64,000 bases of DNA from Acanthosepion pharaonis (GCA_903632075.3 CAHIKZ030005436.1:751001-815000); one strand, 5' to 3'; shown: positions 50,108-60,547, counted from the first letter of the stretch. Made by a program: numbers and translations. The notes: generated by a model not told the origin, from the sequence alone.

Positions 50108-50110
<3 letters not shown>
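49969..50110 (-). repeat. PLE-like repeat, minus strand (family of 2546-2790)
   Basis: The minus strand contains a hammerhead-like motif (50103-50057), then ATTTAAGGATTTTTGTTTGT, TTTTTCAAAATTTCTTCATT, CTGTCGGATTTATATCCATT, TACACTTGCTTATATAT into a TA array. Same layout as 2665-2790 and 4393-4492. Confidence 0.6.
50057..50103 (-). ncRNA. Hammerhead-like motif with GUC triplet but mutated core
   Basis: On the minus strand: ATTGTC (50103-50098), TTGAAAA (50097-50091) where CTGAAGA is expected, stem II AGGT..AACC, GAAAC (50076-50072), a 7-nt loop, GTC (50064-50062), then GACAT (50061-50057), which pairs with the opening GTC. It complements the copy at 2670-2715, which keeps the core but has GUG. 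Both derive from an ancestral hammerhead. Confidence 0.5.

Positions 50111-50112
<2 letters not shown>

Positions 50113-50158
<46 letters not shown>
50113..50158. repeat. (GT)n microsatellite
   Basis: About 22 GT units. Confidence 0.95.
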
Positions 50159-50159
<1 letters not shown>

Positions 50160-50545
50160 ATTTAATAGCTCGGTTGTTGAAATTTGAGGAATAAAGAGAC
50201 GACAAGATTATAACGATAGTGTCAATAAATTTATGATATTTATTTTAAATTAATAATTTATTTTAATTAGTAATTTGACTAAACCAAAACCCGAAGAGAA
50301 AGTTTTTAATTTCGGAATTTTCTGACACGCCTGTTTCGTTCTTCAACTAAAGAAGAATTTTTTCGATGGCCTCAAATAATTTGAACAAATATTGTTTAAC
50401 GCCTTCGGCTTTCCTGGCCAATTATTAAAGACATTATTCATAATAATCGAATTTCTTTCGTCTTCAAACAAATTTGCATGTGCACGATTTAAAATTTGCA
50501 GTGAAAGCCTGCCATTATTGGAAATTGGGAGTTTTTAGGTTAAAT
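50159..50545 (+). repeat. Dispersed repeats shared with 31640-31720 and 46294-46440
   Basis: The first part (GAAATTTGAGGAATAAAGAG, ATGATATTTAT) matches 31645-31720. On the minus strand TTCTTCTTTAGTTGAAGAAC, GAAACAGGCGTGTCAGAAAA (about 50352-50318) gives a stem II, GAAAC and GTC as in hammerheads, but no CTGANGA. The last part (50400-50545) matches 46294-46440. Confidence 0.5.
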
Positions 50546-50588
50546 CCACATATTATAAGAAGCGCACGTATACCATATTTCGTTTTAA

Positions 50589-50593
<5 letters not shown>

Positions 50594-50655
<62 letters not shown>
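50594..50655. repeat. (TA)n microsatellite
   Basis: About 30 TA units. Confidence 0.95.
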
Positions 50656-50657
<2 letters not shown>

Positions 50658-51189
50658 CTCTGTCCAATCTCTTACATCCTTATATCTATACAATTTAATT
50701 TATTTTTGATCCCTTTTATTTCTCTTTTAATTTTAAATTAATATTTCATTCTTCATAATACCACAAGTTAATGTCATAAGGATAATATTCGGGTTCAGTT
50801 TTATTAAATTTCTTCCCTTTAAGACAAATACCTTCCGCCTACCCATGACCCCTGTCCCGTGCCTTTCGTCTGACTGAAAAATTGAAATGGATAAATTCAG
50901 TATTAGGTTTTTTGGGCAGGTTGAATTTTTAGCTTTCACAGTTAAATTCTTTTTTACCTCCCCTCCTAACTGCATGGATACGAACTCAGACCACATCGGG
51001 ATTGATAAGACAGGCGACCGATATATTCGTTTCTAGAAATAAACTATTCTCCATATGAGGTGATTTATTGCTATATTAATTATATTGCTCTGTATTAATA
51101 AATGCATTGATCTCTTTTTCTGGATCAGTTTCAATATTTTATATTACTAGGATCTACTTGGATTATATACCAAAGTATTTGTTACCTTT
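50656..51189. other. Anonymous DNA with a fragment shared with 3100-3155
   Basis: TTTAGCTTTCACAGTTAAAT near 50935-50955 followed by ACGAACTCAG (about 50980) matches the reverse complement of 3108-3155. The rest is unrecognised; a CT run precedes the TA array at 51190. Confidence 0.45.
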
Positions 51190-51205
51190 ACTCTCTCTCT
51201 CTCTC

Positions 51206-51254
<49 letters not shown>
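51190..51254. repeat. (CT)n-(TA)n microsatellite
   Basis: CTCTCT tract then about 23 TA units. Confidence 0.95.
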
Positions 51255-51260
<6 letters not shown>

Positions 51261-52150
51261 AACGTAGAAAATGTTAATGAATGAGGGATAACTAAACCAG
51301 GGGTTGGAAATTAAATGGTAATCGATACTCGCCAGCGGCGTGATGTAGGTAAACCACTGCTAATGGTAGGCTACTTAGACAGCATATTACCCCCACTTAC
51401 ATGAGTGTCCAACGTATTTAGGAGAATTGGAACTCATTAGTTTTCGTCGGTACGGTTCGGCCTGGTTAGCAAGATTAATGTCATTCAGGCCAATAAATTT
51501 GTTAATACTCTTTCTTATAAACAGAACATCTAGAATTGTTATACATCGCAACAAATAGCTCAATGAGGGTCTTTCTGAACGATAAAATTGTTGTTTTTTT
51601 GTTTTGTTGTCAGCAGTCTCTTCAGTCACAGACATTTCGATATATATCTATAATAAAACTTGTGGTGACCATGGAAATTCCACGGTTTTACTGTTTTTCA
51701 TTGAAATTAATGGTTTTTGCGGTTTTTAAACTCCATGGAATGTAATTGTTCTTTAAATGTGCGTTTTATAAGATAATTACAATTATATTCTTTCGTTGTT
51801 ATATCTACGATATTTTTTGACAGCATAAATGCAATAGTAATTGTTAAGCATAACGGTCGTGCAAACTAACTAATGAAGAGAGTATAACACCTTATCCTCA
51901 CCGCTTTCCACAAGACCGGCCGGTGGTCCGGTATGGTCTAGTATTACTGGTTAGACACGAGTCTCCGGTTCCCAATGTCAGTACGAAGCCACCGTCCGGC
52001 TACGTTGTGATTTTTTTGATCCTGGAGAGTAGTCATCAGATTGTAGAAATGCTGAAGCTCTCCGTTGGTCTACCTGTGTGTTCCTCGGGTGAGAATCGGG
52101 TAAACAGAAAAATAAATATAACAAAGTCGATTCGATTTTGAAAGGACACA

Positions 52151-52152
<2 letters not shown>
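51255..52152. other. Anonymous DNA, nothing recognised
   Basis: Short open frames on both strands lack domains. The CGGCCGGTGGTCCGG palindromic-looking patch near 51917-51932 is short and unexplained. Confidence 0.4.

Positions 52153-52212
<60 letters not shown>
52153..52212. repeat. (TA)n microsatellite
   Basis: About 30 TA units. Confidence 0.95.
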
Positions 52213-52216
<4 letters not shown>

Positions 52217-52387
52217 CAAAGAGAAAAATAATTCTTGTTGTAAAAGGTTGAATGTTTTTTGTATGTGAACAATAACTAAATAAATACAAATACTTTGAAT
52301 AATTTCGGTAAGGGGGATATGGATTACGTTATAACCCCTTTAGTCTGTTCTTAACGCAACCAGTACAACCTATGATGTACCCGTTCT

Positions 52388-52388
52388 C

Positions 52389-52425
<37 letters not shown>

Positions 52426-52437
52426 TCATGAGTAGCG
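52388..52437. repeat. (TAG)n trinucleotide repeat
   Basis: About twelve AGT/TAG units, the only trinucleotide array of this size in the window. Confidence 0.95.
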
Positions 52438-53129
52438 GTACTTACATGTTAACGCCGGTATTTCGCTTCTTCACCCTCAGTTTCAGCAACACACAACGGA
52501 CTCTTCCTTTTCAATATCTGACGTCTTTCCACTGCATTCGAAGACAAACGAACAAAAAACTCTCTCTCTACTGGTGGTCTCTCTCTCTCTCTTCTCTCTC
52601 TCAGCACACACACACACACACATAGATAGATAAACAATGAAATGGATTAAGTGCGACAATTAAATTCCGAACTTTCAGAATGTTAAACGTAATTAATACT
52701 GTTTAATTAAAAACAAACCGATTACTTAAATAAATTATATATATAAAAATAACGTATTCTTACACTCTCAAAGAAGCACCATGTTTGACTGTCCACGAGA
52801 AGGAGATGTGACACAAGGTCGGATTAATGTGGAGACCCGAGCGCGTACACCCAGGCAGGGACAAAAATTCCCCTCAGCCCCCTTCAACTGTCGGTTGCGC
52901 TGGCCTCGGTGCGATCACCGATCCCTCCCTTTTGGCACCTCTTCAGTATAATTTCCCTCAGTTGCCCCTCTGTCCTTTGACAGAGAAGCTCCTGAGCGCA
53001 CTCTGTGCAAGGACAGAGACGCAACTGAGAGATGATAAATAATGCGAAATCACTCTAAGGAGGGTTTAGACATTTAAATACAGACCCCAAGAGGAACTGA
53101 TACATACGATCTATCACTAAAAAGACTGG
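52438..53129. other. Anonymous DNA with CT/CA tracts and a GC-richer patch
   Basis: CT units near 52578-52602 and CA units near 52605-52622. The patch at 52815-53040 is GC-rich with an open plus-strand frame (52827-53042) rich in Pro and Thr; I do not recognise it. Confidence 0.35.
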
Positions 53130-53395
53130 AAAAAAATCATATGTTGCTTGTACCTTTCCAGAAAATACCTCCGGCCATCACAAGAGTCGAATCAGATCAA
53201 AAACGGTGTATTGCTGCCATATCTGGACTGGATCTGCCCAATTCTACACAGCCTTGTGAGCGATGAATTATTTTCCAAACTTATAAACCATTTTCTACAG
53301 ACCCAACACCGCAAGCCTGACAGCAAGCCTGACGAATTACATCCCCTTTTTCCAATAGTTCTATTTAATCTTATCTAGCTTGTTCCGTTCGGTAA
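53130..53395 (+). pseudogene. LINE RT fragment (pre-tail segment)
   Basis: IKNGVLLPYLDWICPILHSL and SDELFSKLINHFL correspond to the MEYCCHIWxGSxxSxLxxLD and GDELFSTLxPL segments of the CR1/Jockey-like tails elsewhere in the window. It stops near 53378 in the frame. It is 5' and 3' truncated. Confidence 0.55.
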
Positions 53396-53489
53396 GTTCA
53401 AATTAGGAGCTGGTGTCAAAAATGACTTGCAGTCTGTTGTTATCTGCGACACGGAATGGCTTCTGCTATATATTGAGAGATTCTTAATA

Positions 53490-53735
53490 AAATAAAAAGA
53501 ATAATCTACAATATCATTGGTCCTGACCTGGCGCTTCGTTGTCAGTCACTTTCTTATCACCGCAATTTAGCTTCCCTGGGCCTTTTCTATAAATAATGTT
53601 ATGATAACTGTTCGGGGGAACTTTTTGATGCATGCGCATTGGCCCCTTTTATTTCTGTCCCTGTTTTTCTTTGGTTTAATTCCTCATCCCTTCCATCGTT
53701 AGGTGGTCAGTGATTTCAGATCTCCGATGGATATC
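53490..53735 (+). pseudogene. LINE RT tail fragment
   Basis: A plus-strand frame reads IIYNIIGPDLALRCQSLSYH, RNLASLGLFYK, then CSGELFDACA. This matches 'IGxxxLxxxLQSLxHRRxVxxLxLFYxYFHGxCSxEL' of LINE RT tails. It ends in T-rich DNA. Confidence 0.65.
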
Positions 53736-54235
53736 GTTTTGGGTGGGTTTTTTTTTTCGTATTTTTTGTTGTGTCTGAATGATTGCGTGTTTGTGTGAGT
53801 ACGAGAGATGAATAAATGTTTAATATTATTATAGTCCCACATTGATTCCGTCCAGTTAACTGTTGTTTCTGTCACACTTAATGATTGTAGGGGCTTTTAT
53901 TACTAACACTATTTTGTTTCGTTTCTTGTATATAGTTTTGTTCATTTTTGAAAATATTCATAGTCGCTTTAAATTGTTTTTTATCCACATCCAAAGACAA
54001 TGAATCCTACATGAGGGGACGAGTTAGGACTTTCTCAGAGACATTGCGGTATTATGTCGTATGTGGTCAGAAAGGTAAGTCAGATTGCGTTGTTTTGGTG
54101 TAAGGAATATTGTATGTCTGGCTAGCTAAGTTTAAAGTTTAAAGACAAAAGAAGATCATCCTTTTCTTCATTTCCCATTTTGGCGTTGTGCCACATTTTG
54201 TAAATAAATTGCAAATAAATATTACTTTTCGCTGT
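53736..54235. other. AT-rich DNA, nothing recognised
   Basis: No feature recognised. It separates two LINE tail pieces of the same strand that might belong to one insertion. Confidence 0.4.
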
Positions 54236-54239
54236 GGCA

Positions 54240-54460
54240 TATAGACTTCATGAATTTAAACGCAGTATTAGTTTGGCGGCACGGTTTTATTAATTCAGTT
54301 GAATTGGCTAGATTTAAACGTATGTTCTCTCATAACAGTTTTTGTTTTCGCGCTTCTCGCTTGTGGAACTCTCTTCCGGCTTCATATTTTCTAGTCAAAA
54401 GTCACTGGTTTGTGGAACAATTTTCCGAGAGAATATTTCCCCGATCAACAAATTCTTAAC
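54240..54460 (+). pseudogene. LINE RT C-terminal end fragment
   Basis: The frame contains FKRMFSHNSFCFRASRLWNSLPASYF, matching the SNSFFPRTSxLWNSLPxxxFP tail motif, then a stop at about 54459. Together with 53490-53735 it may be one element split by 500 bp. Confidence 0.65.
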
Positions 54461-54535
54461 GATTTCAACCGTTAGCGATTCTACATATCACAATATTTTA
54501 GAATTATTACGGTCATAAAACAACACCGTTCAGTA

Positions 54536-54675
54536 GTGATTTTCCAAGCATAGCTTAGATGTTACACAAGGCCGAAAGTATGGGGTATCCAGTGAGGATC
54601 GAACTCACTTTTATGTAGTAACAGATCTACCAAGACAAGATTGCTAACCATTACACTACGTCAAGGTGCCCAAAC
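54536..54675 (-). repeat. tRNA-derived SINE (second family), minus strand
   Basis: The minus strand reads GACGTAGTGTAATGGTTAGC (A box), GTGAGTTCGATCCTCACTGG (canonical B box GTTCGATCC), then CCATACTTTCGGCCTTGTGT, AACATCTAAGCTATGCTTGG, AAAATCAC. It is the better copy of the family also at 38519-38665. Head-to-tail length is about 140 bp. Confidence 0.9.
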
Positions 54676-55014
54676 TGCTCCGTTCAGTAATTTTCTACCT
54701 AGAATGACTCTATTACCTTCTATTAGATGAACATTAGTGTAAAATATTCGTTACTGCGAGGGGTTCGCCTAATTATTTGCGTGACTTTTAAATTACCGTA
54801 ATTATTCACGAATCTATGAATTTCAGGGAGAAATATTTGCTATTTTCCTGTATAATAAGCAATGACTTCTTAGAATTTGTTAAAGAAAATTGAACGTAAA
54901 TTCAACATTTGCACAAATTTTTCAGGTTGGTTTTGATTAAAAACAAGATTTAATATAATACGCATTATGTGTAAAAATTCAGATAAAAATAATTTAAACG
55001 AGTATCTGAAAAGA
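54676..55014. other. AT-rich spacer, nothing recognised
   Basis: No feature recognised. Confidence 0.45.
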
Positions 55015-55318
55015 AGTGAGGTAGGAGTGGACTAATGGATAGCGGGTCAGATTGTGTAATCAGAGAGCCGAGTTCGAATTCCAGTCGAATCCATTATGTG
55101 CTACTACCCTTGGAAAATGTATGAATCCTTGTTCTCCCAGTCCCAGCTATGGGCAAATAGCAGGACAGACCGAGTTCTATATCCTTGGATGGCAACTGGT
55201 CTACCGTAGAAAGAAATGGCAACCTACTGTGAGCAAAATCTGCCTCGTCTGTTATGTATCGAAAGATACATGATCACCTAAGCGTGTATCACGCATGGAA
55301 ATAACTGACTGATCTGAA
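55015..55318 (+). repeat. tRNA-derived SINE (first family), best copy
   Basis: The head is TGGACTAATGGATAGCGGGT (A box), then AATCAGAGAGCCGAGTTCGA, ATTCCAG (B box GAGTTCGAATTCC at about 55068). The body includes GTGCTACTACCC, GTATGAATCCTTGTTCTCCC, GCTATGGGCAAATAGCAG and TGGCAACTGGTCTACCG, and it ends CACGCATGGAAATAACTGAC, TGATC then poly-A. Related copies are at 1-37, 10563-10695, 19390-19625 (minus) and 28430-28515. At about 300 bp it appears full-length or nearly so. Confidence 0.88.
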
Positions 55319-55972
55319 AAAAAAAAAACAATATGATTAAAGTTAACAGTTAAGTTTTCTTTACCAACGCGTTTCGTCCACTGATGGTATTTACCTTGAT
55401 AAAGTCAGATGATAATAATGCAAAGATGTCCTTTTAACTTTATTCAGTGCCTTTATGCCTTATGTTTGAATTTGTAAAGTATTTTGAGGAAACACACAGA
55501 TATATTCACGTAGACATGAAATAAACCTACGGCGAAAATAAACTTGCACAAATAGAACGAAAAATAGATAGGAACATATTCATAAATGTCACATCATGAA
55601 CGTCCTGGACGGCTGTGAAGATGGCATTCTTTTGATAGATAAGGACAAGATGATGGCTCGAACGATGATGATTAAAACGAAAATGACGAAGACATCTGCT
55701 CTTTTCACAACAGACGAAACTGTCATGACGTTTGTCTATGACAACAGCTACAAAGACTAAAATATGCTTAATGTCAGCATGACTTTTTTTTCAATCCTTT
55801 CAGTGATTTATACATTTTATTTAAAATCTGTCCGTGATTTAAAAACTTTTTTACACTTCAGATTATGGCACCTTGCATTTATTGGAAATATTCATAGAAA
55901 TATGAGTTAATTTTTCCTTATTCAGTTTATTAAACAGGTTGTTAATTTTTTTTCTTTAAAACGGAAAATAAC
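55319..55972. other. AT-rich DNA, nothing firmly recognised
   Basis: The minus-strand string GGACGAAACGCGTTGGTAAA (about 55359-55380) shares GACGAAACGCG with 49655-49665, pointing to another PLE-like remnant. No ORF. Confidence 0.4.
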
Positions 55973-56644
55973 TGGGTTGAAAATAATTCACTAAGAATGT
56001 ACTAAACGATCCTAAAGCAAGGAAAAAGAAAGAAAGGAAAAAGGAAGAAAGGAAAGATAATAACAAAAGGGGAAAGAAAGGAAAAGACATGATATCAAAA
56101 CAGGCCGCTGGGTGTGGACCAGATGTCGGTCAGAGCCTCTGACTGACCTTAATTTTTTTTTGAAAGAATAGAATTGGAGATATCGGTCGCGAGCGCTGAC
56201 CGACATTTTCGTAGAAGAATTCTTATCAAAAAATAAAAAGGTAACTTTTAAATTAGAATAATAGAAATGAATTTTACTTTAGTCAGAGAGAAAGTGTCTT
56301 TGGGTTGGGGAAGTGACTGGTGAAAACGATATACGGAATTGACCTGTTAAGAATTGGACACCCACGTTAAGAAAGTAGAGATATTTCGACCTAGATAATT
56401 AAGATTCTCGGCTATCAGGAAAAACAAAGAGGTAAAAAGAAGAGCAATTGTTTTTGGACCACGGAGGGCGCCAGGAAGGCGGAAAAAGATCCTTTCTAGA
56501 CTAATTAGCAGCGGGCTGTTTGACAAAGTCCAGGTGAGAGAGGGCAAGGATTGTCATTTTGCGTACGTGCAAAAAGGTGCGAAATCGGATTTTGTTTTTT
56601 AAAACCAGCACGATGTAACCACACCCGCCAACAAAAGGGAGAGG

Positions 56645-56820
56645 TGTTCGGTCAATAACAATTGGTCGAATACAATCACGTGACCGCGGAAGAAGAAGGA
56701 AAAAAACCTCGATCAATAACTGTTGGACGAGGCGGTCACGTGGGCTGCGGAAAAGAAGAGAAAGAAAGGTTCGATCAGGAACGATTGGTTGAGAGCGATC
56801 ACCTGACATGAGAGAGACTA
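56645..56820 (+). promoter_or_regulatory. Three-unit E-box/CCAAT repeat in U3
   Basis: Three imperfect units of about 60 bp each start GGTCAATAAC/ GATCAATAAC/ GATCAGGAAC, contain ATTGG or GTTGG (CCAAT on the other strand), and then TCACGTGACC (56676), TCACGTGGG (56736) and TCACCTGAC (56799). CACGTG and CACCTG are E-box sequences. The same organisation in the opposite-strand LTR suggests a conserved enhancer; the binding factor is unknown. Confidence 0.6.
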
Positions 56821-56969
56821 AGAGAAATAGATATGCGCCGCCCCCAAGAGCACTGTGAGAAATGGGTGAGAACAATAACGATAATGGAAAGTCAAAATTA
56901 ATACGGCTTTTGAAATTATCGAGAAACCCCTGACGCCGACCGACCCACCCCGGTTTGTTGCGGCGTCAA

Positions 56970-56975
56970 TATAAG
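56970..56975 (+). promoter_or_regulatory. TATA box of the LTR promoter
   Basis: TATAAG sits about 1 kb into the LTR in GGCGTCAATATAAGCAGGAC, a GC-rich context conserved in the other LTR copy. Transcription would be expected to start about 25-30 bp downstream (R region). Confidence 0.55.
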
Positions 56976-57673
56976 CAGGACCCCAGTCGGCAGAAATCAG
57001 TTGGAGCTGAAGTTGAGTTGAAGTTGGAGTTAGGTTGGGCGTGAGTTGCAGTTCACCCTCGGACGACAGAAGAATCCTCGAAACAAGAAATCCTTCCAGC
57101 CCAAGTTGAAGACAAGAAATCTTCCACCGAATTGAAACAAGAAATCTGCCAGTCTAAACAGAAGAAGAAGAAGAAATACAACTCAAGTCGGAGAGAAGAA
57201 TCAACTGCGAATGATCGATAGAAATTAGCCCCAGTGTCGAACTGAACCACACTCCGACATACATACATGATTCTAGAAAGTAGGTAATTCGACATTTTCC
57301 TATTGTGTGATAGAAGCTTGGTGCCATAGTCCACAGAAGGAATTGAGAACAATTTTGTTTTTATGTAACGGACTTTAAGATATAAAAGGTTGTTACCCTT
57401 TTTTATCGGCAATTTTGTTTGGTGTCGTGAGTTTTATTTTATTTGTGTTTTGCCACCCCCGTCGGACTCAACTTATATCGGCCCCGATCCCTGCTGGTCC
57501 CGTCTGTCTAAGATCTAAACACAGCGTGGGTAGACAGACCGGAGATCGGTATACTTTAGTGACCAGGTATTGGAAGCGAGTCGGGAAAGGCGAGGCTGGT
57601 GATCATCTGACCAAAGGGTTGGAGCGGCACGCTTGGACCCAGGAGGAGCGACCAGGAGGAGCGACGTCACCGT

Positions 57674-57686
57674 TGGCGCCGTAACC
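57674..57686 (+). promoter_or_regulatory. Candidate primer-binding site
   Basis: TGGCGCCGTAACC follows the LTR end by one or two bases and is conserved in the minus-strand copy (46909-46921). It starts with TGG as expected for a complement of a tRNA 3' CCA end. Confidence 0.55.
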
Positions 57687-57737
57687 AAAAGGATCCGACA
57701 CTGGGCCAGGTGTGTAACCGTCACAGTTATATTGAAG

Positions 57738-57764
57738 TATATATATATATATATATATATATAT
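57738..57764. repeat. (TA)n microsatellite
   Basis: About 13 TA units; similarity to the other LTR copy ends here. Confidence 0.95.
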
Positions 57765-57829
57765 AACTTTTTTTTTATATTAAGGTTCACCTAATAGAAT
57801 GCTTGGTTGTTTGATTTTGGTTAGCAGCA

Positions 57830-58310
57830 TATCAACATCTGTATGGGTTATGTAAAGCCGAAATTTAAATATTTTGAACCCAATTTTATGGCTGCAATTA
57901 AATTTATTTTAAACTGCTTTCAAAATATACCAACTATACTGACTATCAATCAGTCAGGTACCAATCAACTATCAATATCAAAATATATCATGCTATCAAC
58001 TACAAATAAAATGTATGGTTCGTCATTTTACTATAAAATTTATTGTCGGTAATTCTTCTATAAATATTTATTGTTGGTAATTTTACTATAAATAAGCATT
58101 GTTGTTAATATTGTTATATATATAAAAATGCATTTTATACTTCCATAGTGTTTTGTCTGACGGTTCGCTATTTGCCTGTAGCTGGGGCCCTAACATGTGC
58201 TACCACCCCAGGTCACGGTTGACATGATAACATCACCAATTGAAAATCTTCTCAAAACCTTCAATCTCCCGATCAGAGGCCTTCCAGAAGAAGGGCTCTA
58301 AGCTCAAGAT
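57830..58310 (+). repeat. Dispersed repeat (partner at 29590-30060)
   Basis: AGCATATCAACATCTGTATG, GGGTTATGTAAA, a reduced block of TTATTGTTGGTAATTTTACT-like units (about 58030-58110), ATACTTCCATAGTG, CACCCCAGGTCACGGTTGAC and TCAATCTCCCGATCAGAGGC. Order equals that of 29590-30060. It separates the LTR from gag. Confidence 0.55.
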
Positions 58311-58461
58311 AGAGGTTTAGGGTATGTTATTGCACGAGTGTGAGAAAAGTCAAGAAGTGAAATTAATGGGCTTATACTGGAAAGGTGAACGTTAACCCCA
58401 GAATTTTAGCTTAATTTCGGTTTTGTGTTCCGAATATAACGATGCACGAGTCTAGGAAATA

Positions 58462-58681
58462 TTGGGTTGGCCGGTATGTCGTGACTCACTTAGGAAGCAA
58501 CAACAACATTTATTCTTTAGAATAAAGTCCATCATTCTCAACGATCTTCTGCCAGCATCCGAATCTGTCTCAGATACACGTCCGCCGGCTTTGAATCAAA
58601 AACTATAACCAAGCTTCATTTCCTTCACTTCAGCAAATGTGTTGAATCGCTGGTCGCGGATGAAGTGTGCCATTGAACAGA
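58462..58681 (-). pseudogene. mariner transposase 3' end with terminal repeat
   Basis: The element end TTGGGTTGGCCGGTATGTCG (58462 onwards) is a mariner-type terminal repeat preceded by TA. On the minus strand AHFIRDQRFNTFAEVKE (58680-58610 region), then RFGCWQKIVENDGLYSKE and a stop match the C-terminal end of mariner transposases (LPERWQKVVENDGxYF). The N-terminal two thirds are missing: the homology stops abruptly at about 58681, where retrotransposon gag begins. Confidence 0.82.
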
Positions 58682-58691
58682 ATAAGAAAAG

Positions 58692-59183
58692 GATCGAACC
58701 ATCTACGAGCTCTCGGACCAGGAAACCCTGTACCTGGCATACGATGCCACAAAGGGAAAAGCGTCGGAGTTCGTAAGGGGACTCTTGGAAAATCATCCCC
58801 GCTTGGCCTGGGAAGAAGTAAAAAAACTGCTGACCAAAGAGTTCGCCGACGAGGGTACGGCCATAGAGTCCATGAGGGCCCTTTTTAAAACTAACACAGC
58901 TTCGGGAGGAGACCCGGGAGAATTGGGGGCCCGAGCGGGAAGGCTATCGTCATTAGCATTCCCCGAGGTGGTCAGGGACAACGCAGTCATGCAGGCCCAA
59001 CTGGCGGACCTGTATGTGGAAGCTCTGAGTGATGAGCGTGTTCGGCACGACGTCCTGAAAGAGGGACCGCTCAGACTGTCGGCAGCGATAGAGCTGGCCA
59101 GAGAGAGCCAGGGGGTATGGGATAAGGTGAAGAGGTGTGGGAAGAAGCAGACACCAAGTCAGGAGGCTGGAAGAAGGGGGTAG
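58692..59183 (+). pseudogene. gag: Ty3/Gypsy gag, capsid part, 5'-truncated
   Basis: The frame is open from 58686, immediately after a stop at 58683, to 59183. It encodes YELSDQETLYLAYDATKGKA, EFVRGLLENHPRLAWEEVKK, LLTKEFADEGTAI and LARESQGVWDKVKR. The YLxxxLxGxAxxxVxxL..xxxxWxxLxxxLxxxF pattern fits Gypsy capsid. The amino-terminal part is missing because the sequence joins a mariner fragment at about 58681. A stop at 59181 separates it from the nucleocapsid region. Codon use is GC-rich compared with the flanking DNA. Confidence 0.8.
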
Positions 59184-59770
59184 GCGGAAGAACCCCGTAT
59201 GGAATCAGAGGGTTAAGGAAGAGGTGGATCGGGCAGAAATATGGGAGGAGGACCCCAATAGAAGGGCATGGTCGACCAGGCATGGCTTTTATAAGCCCAC
59301 GCCGGGTCGATACGGGCTAACCTGCTGGACCTGTGGGGCACGAGGACCACAGGGCGGCGGAATGTCCGACGAAGTGGGGGTTGCCCCCAGACTTCGATCG
59401 TGACAGGTGCACCAGGTGTGGTAAGAAAAGGACACCTGGCTAAGTGGTGCGGGCTGAGGAAGGTGCCCCACCAATATTAACAAGGAAGGCCGAGCCAAGA
59501 AAAGCCAGCAGGCCACCCCAGAATTAAGAGGGAGGGTGGCCCAGTTAAAAAGAAGAGAAATAAAAGCTTGGACCAGTGAACGGGTGAACCGCTTGAATAG
59601 AGGACGGGTTCCCCTGAGGATGAACACACAAGGCCAACCCAGTTAAAAAAGGGAAAGAGCAAAATGTTGGACATGTGGTCGGGCGGGCCACTTTGCGGCA
59701 AGCTGTCCAACAAGAAGGTGCTGGTTTTGCAGGAGGCCAGGACACCTGAAAAGAAACTGTATTCTTAGAA
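59184..59770 (+). pseudogene. gag: Gypsy gag nucleocapsid: four CCHC-type knuckles, two broken
   Basis: Two adjacent intact CCHC knuckles are readable at about 59661-59756: CWTCGRAGHFAASC and CWFCRRPGHLKRNC (C-x2-C-x4-H-x4-C). Upstream, CWTCGARG followed after a one-base shift by HRAAEC (about 59320-59370) and CTRCGKK with a shifted remainder (about 59409-59450) look like two further knuckles. The knuckles bind genomic RNA in Gypsy gag. Several frameshifts and stops break the region. Confidence 0.75.
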
Positions 59771-59776
59771 ACGGCC

Positions 59777-60547
59777 ATGGGAGACCGGGGAGAGGTCCGG
59801 CCGGGGTCGCCCAGGTGCAGGGGGCGCAGAACTCCACCTCATAAAAAAAACGAAGATGAATTATTACTGCCGGCGCCTATGGCTGGGTTAACCCAAGGGT
59901 GGGGACCCAGGAAGAAGAAAGCTCGGGTGTTCTCTTCGCTAACGCAAGAGAGAGAACTATCCTGTAGAGCAGAGATAGGTGGTAGAGAGATGAGGGCTTT
60001 GGTGGACACAGGAGCATCTGTGTCATTGATGAGAGAGGAAACATACAGGCGGGTGAAACGGAAGAGAAGGTTACGGGAAGCGGACATAGAGGTCACGCAA
60101 GCAGATGGAGCCCCCCTGGAGATAAAAGGGATGGTGAGGCTCCCGGTAAGGATTGGGAAAGTGAAAAGCACCCAAAATTTTTACGTAACCCCCGACCTAT
60201 GTACAGAGGCAATCTTGGGAGAAGATTGGCTCCGGAGCCAGAGGGCCCAGATTGAGTTTAATCCTACTGTGTTGGTGGTGAACGGCGAGAGAACGCCATT
60301 GGGATGCCCACCAGAGGAAGAGATAACCATAGTGGTGGAGGAAGATGTAAAGTTACCTCCTAGGACCGCAGTGTCGGGAAAGGGTAGGCTAATGTCAGAA
60401 AAAACGGTACGGAGAGGACCTCTGCAGTTGGTCCCTGTAGAAGGAAAGGGCCTAGAGGATAACGAGGTAAACCCTGTGCGAAACGGTAGTGGAGGCAGCC
60501 GAGTTGGTGCCCATAATGATGGTGAACCAGGCCCAAAAAGACAATAA
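59777..60547 (+). pseudogene. pol: Gypsy aspartic protease region
   Basis: The open frame has 256 codons. Residues 73-82 read RALVDTGASV, the catalytic D-T-G-A of a retropepsin (Asp77), and residues 145-152 read AILGEDWL, the ILGxDxL segment typical of the domain's C-terminal half. The protease would cleave the Gag-Pol polyprotein. The first 50 residues are basic and linker-like; the last 60 are Gly/Asn-rich and run into the RT N-terminus after a stop. It is the longest uninterrupted frame of this element. Confidence 0.88.

Larger units (their letters stand above)
55973..57671 (+). mobile_element. LTR of a Gypsy-like element, plus strand
   Basis: About 1.7 kb homologous to the minus-strand LTR 46924-49290. 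The 5' end lies near TGGGTTGAAAATAATTCACT and the 3' end just before the candidate primer site at 57674. It has a long U3 with repeated E-box/CCAAT units, a TATA box at 56970 and a downstream R/U5 with CACACTCCGACATACATACA, TAGAAGCTTGGTGCCATAGT, TATAAAAGGTTGTTACCC and CCCCCGTCGGACTCAAC. Sequence divergence between the two copies is clear, so they are old separate insertions. It lies 1 kb upstream of gag-pol on the same strand; whether it is the 5' LTR of that copy is plausible but unproven. Confidence 0.72.

Noticed and set aside
59289..59837. Several minus-strand frames over gag and protease
   Set aside because: They are antisense shadows of the GC-rich Gypsy coding strand, whose plus-strand motifs are unambiguous.
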